Shown piece after piece: positions 50,130 through 59,114 of a stretch of 64,000 nucleotides of DNA; the first letter of the stretch is position 1; every line of letters starts with the position of its first letter. This stretch comes from Streptomyces sp. DT2A-34. Lineage in GTDB: Bacteria; Actinomycetota; Actinomycetes; Streptomycetales; Streptomycetaceae. The stretch covers positions 5,188,001 through 5,252,000 of the forward strand of contig NZ_JASTWJ010000001.1 of NCBI RefSeq assembly GCF_030499515.1, in the 5' to 3' direction. A program made the position numbers and the translations under genes. The notes beneath the pieces were generated by a model. That model was not told where the DNA came from, did no database searches, and saw only the letters and a program-made list of their open reading frames with translations.

Positions 50130-52132
50130 AGCGCGAACTGTCCGTCCCCGGCATCGCCTACGGCGGCGACTACAACCCCGAGCAGTGGCCCGAGGAGGTC
50201 TGGGCCGAGGACATGCGCCTGATGCGCGAGGCCGGGGTGACCATGGTCAGCGTCGGCATCTTCTCCTGGGCGCTGCTGGAGCCGAAGGAGGGCGCGTACG
50301 ACTTCACCTTGCTGGACCGCGTCCTCGACCTGCTGCACGCCCACGGCATCGCGGCCGACCTCGCGACCCCGACGGCGGCGCCCCCGGCCTGGTTCTTCCG
50401 CGCCCACCCCGAGGCGCTGCCCGTGGACAAGGACGGCAGGGGGCTGTCGTACGGCAGCCGCCAGACGTTCTGCCCGAGCAGCCCGGCGTACCGCGAGGCG
50501 GCCCTGCGCATGGCGGGCGAGATCGCCCGGCGTTACGCGGACCACCCGGCCGTGGCGATGTGGCACGTCCACAACGAGTACGGCTGCCACAACGCGGAGT
50601 GCTACTGCGACGAGAGCGCGGCCGCCTTCCGGCGCTGGCTGCGCAGGCGGTACGCGGACGATCTGGCCGCCCTGAACGACGCCTGGGGCACCCGCTTCTG
50701 GAGCCAGTGGTACTACGACTGGGACGAGATCCTCCCGCCGCGGCCGACGGGCGCCGTCCCGAACCCCACCCACCAGCTGGACTGGCGCCGCTTCTGCAGC
50801 GACGAGCTGCTGTCGCTGTACGAGGCGGAGCGCGAGGTCCTGCTGGCGGCGGCCCCGTCGGTCCCCGCCACCACCAACTTCATGGTGATGTACAACTTCG
50901 ACGCGCTGGACTACTGGCGCTGGGCCCCGAAGCTGGACATCGTCTCCAACGACCACTACCTCCAGTCCGCCGACCCCGAGTCGCAGATCGACATCGCGCT
51001 CAGCGGCGACCTGGTCCGCTCCCTCGCGGGCGGCCCGTGGCTGCTGATGGAGCACTCAACGGGCGCGGTGAACTGGCAGCCGGTGAACCGGGCGAAGGGC
51101 CCCGGCGAGCTGCGGCGCAACGCGCTGGCCCATGTGGCCCGCGGTGCGGACGGCATCGCCTACTTCCAGTGGCGCGCGGCGAAGGCGGGCGCCGAACAGT
51201 GGCACTCGGCGATGCTCCCGCACGCCGGTACGGACAGCCGGATCTGGCGGGACGTCGTCCGACTGGGCGCGGACCTGCGGGCGTTGGCCGAGGTGCGCGG
51301 CAGCGTCGGTACGGCCGAGGTGGCGATCGTCTGGGACTGGAACTCCCGCTGGGCGATGGAACTCCCCTCCCAGCCGAGCGCCGAGCTGCGCTTCCAGGAC
51401 CTGGTGCGCGCCTGGTACGAGCCGCTGTGGCGCGCGGGCGTCGCGGTGGACTTCGTACGCCCGGACGCGGATCTGTCGCCGTACCGCCTGGTCCTGGCGC
51501 CGAGCCTGTACATGGTGGACGACGAGGGCGCGGCCAATCTCACCGGCTTCGCGGAGCGCGGCGGCACGCTGGCCGTCGGCTTCCACAGCGGGGCGGTCGA
51601 CGAGAACTGCCACGTCCGGCTGGGCGGTTACCCGGGCGCGTTCCGGGAGGCGCTGGGGGTGCTGACCGACGAGCTGTTCCCGCTGCTGCCCGGCGAGTCC
51701 GTGGGGCTCAGCGGGGGCGGTACGGGGACGCTGTGGTCGGAGCGCGTGGGCCTGGCCGGCGCCGAGCCGGTCGAGTCGTACACGACCGGCCCGCTGGCGG
51801 GTGGGCCCGCGGTGACGCGCAACTCCCGTGGTGAGGGCGTCACTTGGTACCTCGCCACGCAGCCGGACGCGGCGACGCTGGCCGGGTTGCTGGACCGCAT
51901 CCGTACGGAGGCGGGCGTGCGGCCGGTCCGCGCGACTCCCCCGGGCGTCGAGGCGGCCCTGCGGCGGGGTCCGGACGCCGACTATCTCTTCCTGATCAAC
52001 CACACCGACCGGCCCGCCCATATCGCGGTCGCGGCGGACGCCACGGAACTGCTGACGGGCAGGGCGGTGCCGGGGGCGGTCAGTGTCGCGGCGGGGGAGG
52101 TGGCGGTGGTGCGGGAGCCGCACGCGGGCTGA
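50126..52132 (+). CDS. GH42 beta-galactosidase
   Basis: 668 residues. GH42 family: GGDYNPEQWPEEVW at the N-terminus, acid/base Glu151 in WHVHNEYG, zinc-site Cys cluster CHNAECYCDE, nucleophile Glu309 in LLMEHSTGAVNWQP. The trimerisation domain and a small C-terminal beta domain follow. Cytoplasmic (no signal peptide). Last gene of the operon; acting with the GH36 enzyme it suggests a substrate with both alpha- and beta-galactosyl links or general galactoside use. Converges with the tubulin-like operon. Confidence 0.93.
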   Translation: MKRELSVPGIAYGGDYNPEQWPEEVWAEDMRLMREAGVTMVSVGIFSWALLEPKEGAYDFTLLDRVLDLLHAHGIAADLATPTAAPPAWFFRAHPEALPVDKDGRGLSYGSRQTFCPSSPAYREAALRMAGEIARRYADHPAVAMWHVHNEYGCHNAECYCDESAAAFRRWLRRRYADDLAALNDAWGTRFWSQWYYDWDEILPPRPTGAVPNPTHQLDWRRFCSDELLSLYEAEREVLLAAAPSVPATTNFMVMYNFDALDYWRWAPKLDIVSNDHYLQSADPESQIDIALSGDLVRSLAGGPWLLMEHSTGAVNWQPVNRAKGPGELRRNALAHVARGADGIAYFQWRAAKAGAEQWHSAMLPHAGTDSRIWRDVVRLGADLRALAEVRGSVGTAEVAIVWDWNSRWAMELPSQPSAELRFQDLVRAWYEPLWRAGVAVDFVRPDADLSPYRLVLAPSLYMVDDEGAANLTGFAERGGTLAVGFHSGAVDENCHVRLGGYPGAFREALGVLTDELFPLLPGESVGLSGGGTGTLWSERVGLAGAEPVESYTTGPLAGGPAVTRNSRGEGVTWYLATQPDAATLAGLLDRIRTEAGVRPVRATPPGVEAALRRGPDADYLFLINHTDRPAHIAVAADATELLTGRAVPGAVSVAAGEVAVVREPHAG

Positions 52133-52147
52133 GTGACCAGGGACGCG

Positions 52148-54076
52148 TCAGACGATGAGCATCAGCACGAGTCCCACCAGTACGGCGCCCAGAACCAGGA
52201 GGCTTCCGATGAAGAGCCGGTCCGGGATGCCGCCGGGGTCCGAGGGGAGGTCGGTTCGCTGTGGGGGTGGCGCTGTGGGCGCTTGAACGGGGCGGGGCGG
52301 CTGGGGCGCGGCGGGCTGTCTGCCGTCGCGGTTCAGCGCGTTCAGCAGCAACTGCCTCCACAGCTCCGGCGGCAGGTCGGGGATCTGGTCGCTGTCCGGT
52401 CGGATGATGCTTCGCTGGAGCCAGGTGGACGCGGCCACCTCGGTGCTCTGGCTCATCAGGTTCAACACCTTCGACAGTTGGGCGAAATGGCGCGGGTCCC
52501 GGGCCACCGGGGCGACCGCCCAGGTGAAGAGGTTGGCCGCCCGGATGGCCAGGGCCATCTTCGACGTGTCTTCCGGACTCGGCTCCTCAGGCTTGAAGTA
52601 CAGGCGCTTGCGGAGGACCTCCGCGCACAGCTCGTGCCGCGTCTCCGGATCACGCACCTCGATGCGGCCGGGCCTGCCCAGCTCGTCCAGCACCAACTCG
52701 ACCGATTCCGCGGGCAGATCGCCGGAGCGTAGCTCGCGCAGGAGCAGTTCGTCGGACTGCATGCGCAGGTCCGCCATCAGATAGCTGCGCCGACTGCCGT
52801 CCCCGTCCCCGCGCCGGTAGCCGCACAGCTTCAGGTGGAGGGCGTGGGCGTCGTGCGGGTCGTGGCCGTTCGAGGTGGGTGCGGGTGCGGGTGCGGGTGC
52901 GGGTGCGGGTGCGTGCGGGGGCGGTGGGGGCGCGGGTGAGGGGGTCGGGTACGGCTGCCCGTAAGAGTCCGCGTACGGGGCTTCCCGGTATGTGTCCGCG
53001 TACGGGGCTTCCGGGTACGGGTCCGCGTACGGAGCCTCCGGGTACGGGTCCGTGGCGATCGTGGGCCCGGCCGGCTGCCCGGCACGGTCGAGTTCCCGGG
53101 CGCGATCCCGCTCCTGATCCCGCTCGCCGGCCCGCTCCCGGGAGCGGGGCCGTTCCTGTCGGTCGGGGCCGAGGATCTTCCTGAGCCGGTCGCGGCGTCG
53201 CTCCCAGTCCAGTGCCGCACCGTCGGGGAGCTCCTTGACCAGCTGCGGTACGCCGGGAGCCGCCTGCGGGTGGGCGACGAGGTGAGCCACCAGCTGCGCC
53301 GCCGCCCTGTGCTCGAACTGGAAGGTGGCCGGCCGGCGTCCCACGACCCGGGCCAGCGGGCCGGAGCCACCCGAGTCCGGCTCCCAGCGCGGGACGGACA
53401 TCAGCCGCAGGGGATGGCTGTCCACCGTGTCGTACGTGGCGAACGTCCACTCCGTGTCAAGCCAGGACCCGAAGATCAGGAACAGCCCGAGATAGGCCAG
53501 CGGCACCATGGCCGGGTCCGGCCAGCTCTCCGGTGTCTTCTCCTCCAGCAGCAGCGACACCCGCTGCCTCGGATCGCGCAGCAATTCCGCGCCGGCGAGG
53601 ATCAGCGCGCGCTCGATCTCCGGCAGCCGCTCCACCATGCCGGGCAGCCGGCCCCTCGCCAGATCGTGGAGGTCCGTGAGATCGAACTTCGTCAGTCGGC
53701 CGGACTCCTGCTCGGCCCTCTCCTGCTTGCGCCAGCCGCCGTACGCGAGCCCGAGGCAGCGCGCGGGCGGCAGGGTCCCGCGGTCGCCGACCAGCACATG
53801 GCTGACCGTGCTGGGCCGCCCGCCCCGGTCGGTCGTGGGCCAGCGCTGGACGAGCAGGACGTCGCCGTCGCGGGACAGGGTGCGCACGACGCTCGGGCGG
53901 GCGGCCGCCGTGCCGGAGACCCACAGCAACGGGCCCAGTTCCCGGCCCAGTTCCTCGGCGCGTTCGGCCTCGCAGGAGTGGGCGACGGCGTTCATGCCGG
54001 TGCCCTGGCGGCCGTGGTTGCCGTCCCACCGGAAGACGACCTGGTGCACCGAGCCCCGGTCCTGGAAGTCGTTCAC
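52148..54076 (-). CDS. Tail-anchored protein, last gene of the tubulin-like operon
   Basis: 642 residues from GTG 54076 (AAGGGAA upstream), overlapping the previous stop by 4 nt. No known domain: the N-terminal 310 residues are a conserved-looking globular part (VHQVVFRWDGNHGRQGTGMN, CEAERAEELGRELGPLLWVS, FDLTDLHDLARGRLPGMVE). About 315-425 is charged and then low-complexity, with PYPEAPYAD repeats and (PA)n. A second globular part follows (LRMQSDELLLRELRSGDLPA, ALAIRAANLFTWAVAPVARD). One C-terminal transmembrane helix (about 620-642) makes it tail-anchored, active side in the cytoplasm. The product is probably an effector or adaptor for the GTPase encoded upstream. Confidence 0.7.
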   Translation of the reverse strand: MNDFQDRGSVHQVVFRWDGNHGRQGTGMNAVAHSCEAERAEELGRELGPLLWVSGTAAARPSVVRTLSRDGDVLLVQRWPTTDRGGRPSTVSHVLVGDRGTLPPARCLGLAYGGWRKQERAEQESGRLTKFDLTDLHDLARGRLPGMVERLPEIERALILAGAELLRDPRQRVSLLLEEKTPESWPDPAMVPLAYLGLFLIFGSWLDTEWTFATYDTVDSHPLRLMSVPRWEPDSGGSGPLARVVGRRPATFQFEHRAAAQLVAHLVAHPQAAPGVPQLVKELPDGAALDWERRRDRLRKILGPDRQERPRSRERAGERDQERDRARELDRAGQPAGPTIATDPYPEAPYADPYPEAPYADTYREAPYADSYGQPYPTPSPAPPPPPHAPAPAPAPAPAPTSNGHDPHDAHALHLKLCGYRRGDGDGSRRSYLMADLRMQSDELLLRELRSGDLPAESVELVLDELGRPGRIEVRDPETRHELCAEVLRKRLYFKPEEPSPEDTSKMALAIRAANLFTWAVAPVARDPRHFAQLSKVLNLMSQSTEVAASTWLQRSIIRPDSDQIPDLPPELWRQLLLNALNRDGRQPAAPQPPRPVQAPTAPPPQRTDLPSDPGGIPDRLFIGSLLVLGAVLVGLVLMLIV

Positions 54077-56271
54077 TGCTGTTCCCTTCCCTCGGATCCC
54101 TCGGGCTCCTCGGACCCGTCGGACCTCTCGAAAGCCCTCTCGAACCGCTCGGGTTCCTCGGCTTCGCCGGCGTCCGCGGCCTCTTCCCACGGCACCGCTT
54201 CGAGCGCCGGTGCCTCTCCCACCGCCAACGCCTCGGCGCCGCCCAGCACTTGGATCAGCCCGTGCATGGCCAGCAGCGCCAGCAGCGGTTCCAGGACGCG
54301 TCGGGGCCCCGCCCCCGCCGGGTAGCGGCCGTGGTCCTCCTGGCCGCCGGTGGCGGACGCGATGTGCAGGGTGCACCGGCGGATCGCGTCGAAGGGGCGC
54401 AGCCATGCCTGGCCCGCGTGCCGGCGCAGCAGCCCGTACAGGTCCCGGCTCTCCTCGCGGACCAGCTCGGGGTCCAGCGAGGTGGCCGGGGGCCGGCTCA
54501 GCCAGCGGTCCACGGGCGGCTGGAACCTGAGCAGGTCGGCCTTGCCGAGCACCATCGCGGCCGGCACGTCCAGATACCCGCCGTTCTTCGGCAGCCGGTC
54601 CAGGACCGTGCCGAAGGCGAGGTCGCCGTCCCGGTTGACCTCCACGCCCCAGCGTTCCCTGGCGTGGTCCAGCTGCGGCAGCGGCAGGGCCAGCGCCGGG
54701 TCGACGACGAAGACCAGGGCGTCGACCCCGAGCAGGAACCTGAGCGCCGCGTCGGTCCGTACCAGGTCCTCGCCGCCCAGGTCGAAGAAGGCGACCGGGC
54801 GCACCTGCCCCCGGGCGTCGGTGATCAGCAGGGACTCCACGAAGTGGGCGAAGTCGTCCATGCCCAGGGCCGCCGTGTGGTCCAGCACCTTGCCGTTGCG
54901 CAGCGGCTGCACCCGGTCCCGTACATAGCGGGCGTGCTGCTCCGGATTGACGGACTGCCATTTCAGGCCGAACGGCTCCAGACCGCCGTCGGTGATCGCC
55001 GCGATCATCTGGGCCAGCAGATGACTCTTCCCGGTGGAGGACTGGCCGACCATCGCGATGGTCAGCGGCCGGCCGTACGTCAGGTAGGGCACCGGGATGT
55101 AGTGCGCGGGGAACTCCGGGTCCGCCGTGCACTTCTGGACGGCGCCGCGCATGATGTCGGTCCGCCGCAGGGGGTTCTTGATGCCGGCCAGGTCCAGCGG
55201 CTGGTACTGCATCCGGCTGTCGGTGACGAACAGCTTCGTGAGGTCGAGCCGGATGGTCTCCAGGCAGTACGGGCAGAGCACCTCGCCGTCGGCCGACCCC
55301 GACCCCGACCCCGACCCGGACGTGGAGCCGTTGCGGGGGCGGGCCGCGGGTGCCTGCCGTTTGAGCCGCAGCGCCTCCTCGAAGGCCTCGTGGTGCGGGC
55401 GCGTCTCATCGGGGGGCACGGCGAGCCGGACGCGGCGCGCGGCACCCGGCGCCACGAGGCCGAGCACCTGGGCGGGCGTCGGCCGGTCGGCCGCCCTCGG
55501 CGCGAAGGCGTCCCGCAACGTCTGGTCGAGCTTGCGGTGTTCGCCGAGGTCGGCGGGCGGCCGGTCGGCGGGGCCGGCCCGCCCCGTCACCAGCTGGTAG
55601 AGAACCTGGGCCGCGCTCCACACCGCGTCCCGGGAGTCGGCGAGGGCCTCGCCCCGGCGCTGTTCGGGCGAGCAGAAGGGCGAGCGGCCCCAGGGGCGCC
55701 GCGGCCGTCCGGTCCGGGTCACCGACTCCAGCCCCCAGAGCTGGACCTTGGCGCCGTCCCAGAACACGGTGGCGGGCGAGACGCCGCGCGGCACCAGGCC
55801 CTGGCCCTCCAGCAGGCACAGGGCCAGCATCAGATCGCGGGTGAGGATCTCCTGGTCGGTCGCGGACATCACATGGATCCGGGCGACGGGCGTGCCGCGG
55901 GGCGGGTCGTACAGCAGATAGGGCTCGGCGGTGTCCAGCTCGTAGCCGACGATCCTCGGGAAGAGGGCCGCGTACTCCGTGCCGCCCAGCAGCTGGTTCA
56001 GCTGCAGTGCCGTGCCCGCCTCGGTGTCCAGCAGGGCGCGCGCCGCCGGGTTCGCCGCCTCCTTGGCGCTCAGGCGTACCTGCACGCACTGCTGTCCCTC
56101 GTCGTCGAGGACGGCCTTGCGGATCAGCTGGGGCAGCAGCCGGTCGCGGCGGAACTCGCGGCCGACCCGGACCGGGGTGACGCGCCGCCGCCCCGACGGC
56201 ACGGTGAACGTGAGCTTGTCCGGAGCCGGTCCGCCCGGCCCCGGCAGGGGGGAATGCGTGGTGCTCGTCAC
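54073..56271 (-). CDS. Pseudokinase - zinc-ribbon - GTPase fusion protein
   Basis: 732 residues. Residues about 30-270 look like a degenerate protein kinase: GLVPRGVSPATVFWDGAKVQ in place of the HRD-loop, WGLESV in place of DFG, and SPEQRRGEALADSRDAVWSA with LYQLVTGR as in the kinase C-lobe. After a (GS)n linker (about 315-327) comes CPYCLETI. Residues 400-700 form a P-loop GTPase: G1 VGQSSTGKSHLLAQ, G3-like FFDLGGEDL and G4-like LGKADLL. Coupled on both sides by 4-nt overlaps. Likely switch protein of the system; catalytic kinase residues appear absent. Confidence 0.78.
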   Translation of the reverse strand: MTSTTHSPLPGPGGPAPDKLTFTVPSGRRRVTPVRVGREFRRDRLLPQLIRKAVLDDEGQQCVQVRLSAKEAANPAARALLDTEAGTALQLNQLLGGTEYAALFPRIVGYELDTAEPYLLYDPPRGTPVARIHVMSATDQEILTRDLMLALCLLEGQGLVPRGVSPATVFWDGAKVQLWGLESVTRTGRPRRPWGRSPFCSPEQRRGEALADSRDAVWSAAQVLYQLVTGRAGPADRPPADLGEHRKLDQTLRDAFAPRAADRPTPAQVLGLVAPGAARRVRLAVPPDETRPHHEAFEEALRLKRQAPAARPRNGSTSGSGSGSGSADGEVLCPYCLETIRLDLTKLFVTDSRMQYQPLDLAGIKNPLRRTDIMRGAVQKCTADPEFPAHYIPVPYLTYGRPLTIAMVGQSSTGKSHLLAQMIAAITDGGLEPFGLKWQSVNPEQHARYVRDRVQPLRNGKVLDHTAALGMDDFAHFVESLLITDARGQVRPVAFFDLGGEDLVRTDAALRFLLGVDALVFVVDPALALPLPQLDHARERWGVEVNRDGDLAFGTVLDRLPKNGGYLDVPAAMVLGKADLLRFQPPVDRWLSRPPATSLDPELVREESRDLYGLLRRHAGQAWLRPFDAIRRCTLHIASATGGQEDHGRYPAGAGPRRVLEPLLALLAMHGLIQVLGGAEALAVGEAPALEAVPWEEAADAGEAEEPERFERAFERSDGSEEPEGSEGREQQ

Positions 56272-59114
56272 CAGCGGTCGCCGTCCCCTCGGTCGTCGCT
56301 CTGCGTCCAGTCGCCCGAGCTCAGCCAGTCGCCGGAGTCCGTCCGGTCGTACGAGGCGGGCGGTTCGTGCGGGGCGGGCGGCTCGTGCGAGGCGGTCCGC
56401 TCGTAGGGGTGCGCCGGCTCACCCCGGTCGGGCCGGTCGTACGGCTCTGTCCGGTCGTACGGCTCAGTCCGGTCGTACGCGTCCGTCGAGCCGTACGCCT
56501 CCATCCCGTCCATCCCGTGGTCCCTGGCCATGCCCGGGTCCCGGCCCATGTCCCCGTCCCTGTCCGTCCCGTCCGGCCCCGAGCCGTGCCGGGGCCGGAC
56601 GGTGTGCACCACGCCCATGCGCAGCGGGGTGAGCCGCACCAGGCCGGCGTACCGGCCCGACGACGTCCACAGGACCTCTTCCGGATGGACCGAACCGCTC
56701 GTCCGCCAGGCCTTCTCGACCTCGTCGCGTACGGCCCTCGGGGCGAACCTGAGCCACACCGCGGCCGCCGGGTCGCGGCTGAGCAGGGTGCCCTGCTCGG
56801 GTGTGGACAGCTGCACCACGGACTGCCGGTCGGCCTCCGCGCCGACCAGTTCGGCCGGTCCGTGCGGGTCGGTGCCGAGCAGGCTCGCCGAGGTGGCGCG
56901 GACGCGGCGCGGGGCGGCGAACGGAGGCGGGGCCAGCACGCCGTTGTGCTGGAGGTGGTGGCGGGCCGTCGACAGCAGCTCGCGGACCCGTTCCTCGGTG
57001 CGCAGGACGGCGCGGGCACCGGCCTGGCCGCGTTCCACGGCACCCCAGTACTGCTTCATCGCCTCCAGGGCCGCGTCCGTCAGGTCGGCGGACAGGGTGG
57101 CGACCAGTTCGGGCCCGCCCTCCCCGCTCTCCCGCTCCAGCCAGCGCGGGACAACTCCCTTGCCGCGCCGCCTGGTTGGAGCGATTCCGGACTCCCCGCC
57201 CGGCTCCTTCCCCTTCTCCTCCTGCGCCGGCTCGTCCTCCCAGGCGTACACGCTCGCCCAGTCGCCGTCGTCGGAGTCGGCGAGGGCGTTGTCCGGCTCC
57301 AGGTCCGTGTCGTCGTCGAGCCAGTCTCCCCCGACGGACCTTCCGGCGCCGGACGCGCCGAAGGACGTGGACACCCCGGCGGCCACGAGGCGCTCCGGCT
57401 CGGGCACCGCCTCCGCCTCCGCCGCGGCCGCCGTCGCCCGCAGCATGCCGGCCACGGAGCGGGCGGCGTCGGCGCAGTACAGCCGCTCCTCGACGGCCCA
57501 GTGCTCCCGGACCGCCTCGGCCAGCAGCGCGTCCAGGCCCTCAAGTGCCCTGCGCAGTACGGCTGTCGCGTGGGCCGGGGCCCAGGCGGCGGCCGCCGCG
57601 CGCCAGAGCCGGCGGACCGTCTCCTCCGCGACGCCGAGAGCGGCCAGCAGTCCGATGGTGCCGACCCAGGCCGGCGAATCGGTCGCGTACCCCACCGTCG
57701 CCCCGACCACCGTGCCGGCGATCGCCGCGACCGTGGGGGCCACGCCCCAGCGGCCCGGGCGTCCCGCACCCTTCAGCCGGGCCGACCCGAGCACCGCCAT
57801 CCCGACGAACAGCAGCGGCACGACGACCGCCAGCGCGAGGAACGGCCCCGACCACAGCGCACCGAGCAGCCCCGCCCCGGCCGCCGCGAAGGGGCCGGCC
57901 ACCGCGACGCCGGAGACCTCGGCGCCCGCCGTGCCCGCCGCGCCCGTCTGCCGGGCCACGGCCTCGGCGGAGTGGGGGGCGAGCTTCGGCAGCAGCGCCG
58001 AGCCGGGCAGCGGCTCCACCCGCCCGGCCAGACCGGTGAAGCGCTGGGCCACCGACCGCAGGGCGAGCTGCTGGCCCAGCAGTTTGTGGGCGAACTCCCG
58101 CAGCCCCTCGCCGATCCGCTCGCCGATGCCCTCGGCCGAGGGCACCCGCAGTCCGAGGGCCGCGAGCCGGGTCGCCGACTCGGCGGCCGACGGTGCGCTG
58201 CCGCCGCCGCTGCGCAGGGCCGTGGCGACGAGATCCCGGTAGGTGTCGAGGGCTTGGCGGGCCTGGTCGGCGTCCGCCTCGAACGCCTCCCGGCGGGAGG
58301 ACCGCAGCAGGCCGGGCAGGGTCCGCAGCCCGGCCAGCGCCTCCTCGGCGTAGTCGAGGGCGTCCGCACAGGCACGGTAGGCGTCGTCGGCCACGCCGCC
58401 GGGCTCCCGGTGCCCCAGGCCCCGGCCGCCCCGGCCCGCGACCAGGCCGCGCAGCGGCTCCGGCAGATCGGCTCCGGAGGAGGCGGTCAGCAGCACGTCC
58501 GGGGCGAGTTCGGTGTCCGCCCCGGCGAACCGGGTGAGCGCGTCGCGCCAGGCCCGGTCACGTACCTCCGGCGGCAGGTCCTGCTCCAGCAGCCGTACGC
58601 CGGGCGCGGCGACGGCGTCGGGCAGCGACTGGATGCGCTCCAGCACCTCTAGGTAGACGTCCGGCACCGACAGCACGTCCACCAGGACCGCCAGCGCGTC
58701 CGGGTCGTCCGGCTCGGGCTGCTCCAGCGCGGTGCGGGCGGAGCGCAGATCGCCGGCCCACAGCAGTGCGGTGCCCGAGGCGCGCAGCACCGCGGGCCGC
58801 AGCAGCCGGCGGTCGGGCTGGAAGCCGCCCTCCGCACCGGCGAACGCGCCCGGCGCGCTGCCGACCAGCAGCACCAGCAGCCTGACCTCGCCCACCGCCC
58901 GGTAGCCGGTGAGCAGCTCGTACTGCGGCTGGTGGTCCGTGAGCCCGGCCGGGGTGTCGACCACCAGGAACAGCGGTTCGTCCGGCTCCGGCAGCCCGGC
59001 CCGGCCCAACTCCTGGGCGACCCTGGCCCGCAGGGCGGACGGACTGTGCAGCGCCGCCGCCCCGGCGCGCAGGTCCAGATGAATGACCGTACTGAAGTCC
59101 TGGGACCGGCTCAC
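56268..59114 (-). CDS. Large membrane protein of the tubulin-like operon
   Basis: 948 residues, overlapping both neighbours by 4 nt. The N-terminal 330 residues are cytoplasmic (MSRSQDFSTVIHLDLRAGAA, EPLFLVVDTPAGLTDHQPQY). Hydrophobic helices occur at about 400-500 (VAVAGPFAAAGAGLLGAL, FLALAVVVPLLFVGMAVLG, VAAIAGTVVGATVGYA, WVGTIGLLAALGVA). A further alpha-rich part and C-terminal domain follow (SVVQLSTPEQGTLLSRDPAA, HPEEVLWTSSGRYAGLVRLT), ending with YDRTEPYDRP-like repeats. No family name recognised. Topology and position suggest the membrane platform for the tubulin-like protein. Confidence 0.7.
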   Translation of the reverse strand: MSRSQDFSTVIHLDLRAGAAALHSPSALRARVAQELGRAGLPEPDEPLFLVVDTPAGLTDHQPQYELLTGYRAVGEVRLLVLLVGSAPGAFAGAEGGFQPDRRLLRPAVLRASGTALLWAGDLRSARTALEQPEPDDPDALAVLVDVLSVPDVYLEVLERIQSLPDAVAAPGVRLLEQDLPPEVRDRAWRDALTRFAGADTELAPDVLLTASSGADLPEPLRGLVAGRGGRGLGHREPGGVADDAYRACADALDYAEEALAGLRTLPGLLRSSRREAFEADADQARQALDTYRDLVATALRSGGGSAPSAAESATRLAALGLRVPSAEGIGERIGEGLREFAHKLLGQQLALRSVAQRFTGLAGRVEPLPGSALLPKLAPHSAEAVARQTGAAGTAGAEVSGVAVAGPFAAAGAGLLGALWSGPFLALAVVVPLLFVGMAVLGSARLKGAGRPGRWGVAPTVAAIAGTVVGATVGYATDSPAWVGTIGLLAALGVAEETVRRLWRAAAAAWAPAHATAVLRRALEGLDALLAEAVREHWAVEERLYCADAARSVAGMLRATAAAAEAEAVPEPERLVAAGVSTSFGASGAGRSVGGDWLDDDTDLEPDNALADSDDGDWASVYAWEDEPAQEEKGKEPGGESGIAPTRRRGKGVVPRWLERESGEGGPELVATLSADLTDAALEAMKQYWGAVERGQAGARAVLRTEERVRELLSTARHHLQHNGVLAPPPFAAPRRVRATSASLLGTDPHGPAELVGAEADRQSVVQLSTPEQGTLLSRDPAAAVWLRFAPRAVRDEVEKAWRTSGSVHPEEVLWTSSGRYAGLVRLTPLRMGVVHTVRPRHGSGPDGTDRDGDMGRDPGMARDHGMDGMEAYGSTDAYDRTEPYDRTEPYDRPDRGEPAHPYERTASHEPPAPHEPPASYDRTDSGDWLSSGDWTQSDDRGDGDRW

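Noticed and set aside
52878..52918. Possible regulatory repeat (GCGGGT)n
   Set aside because: It is in frame inside the tail-anchored protein gene and simply encodes a Pro-Ala linker.
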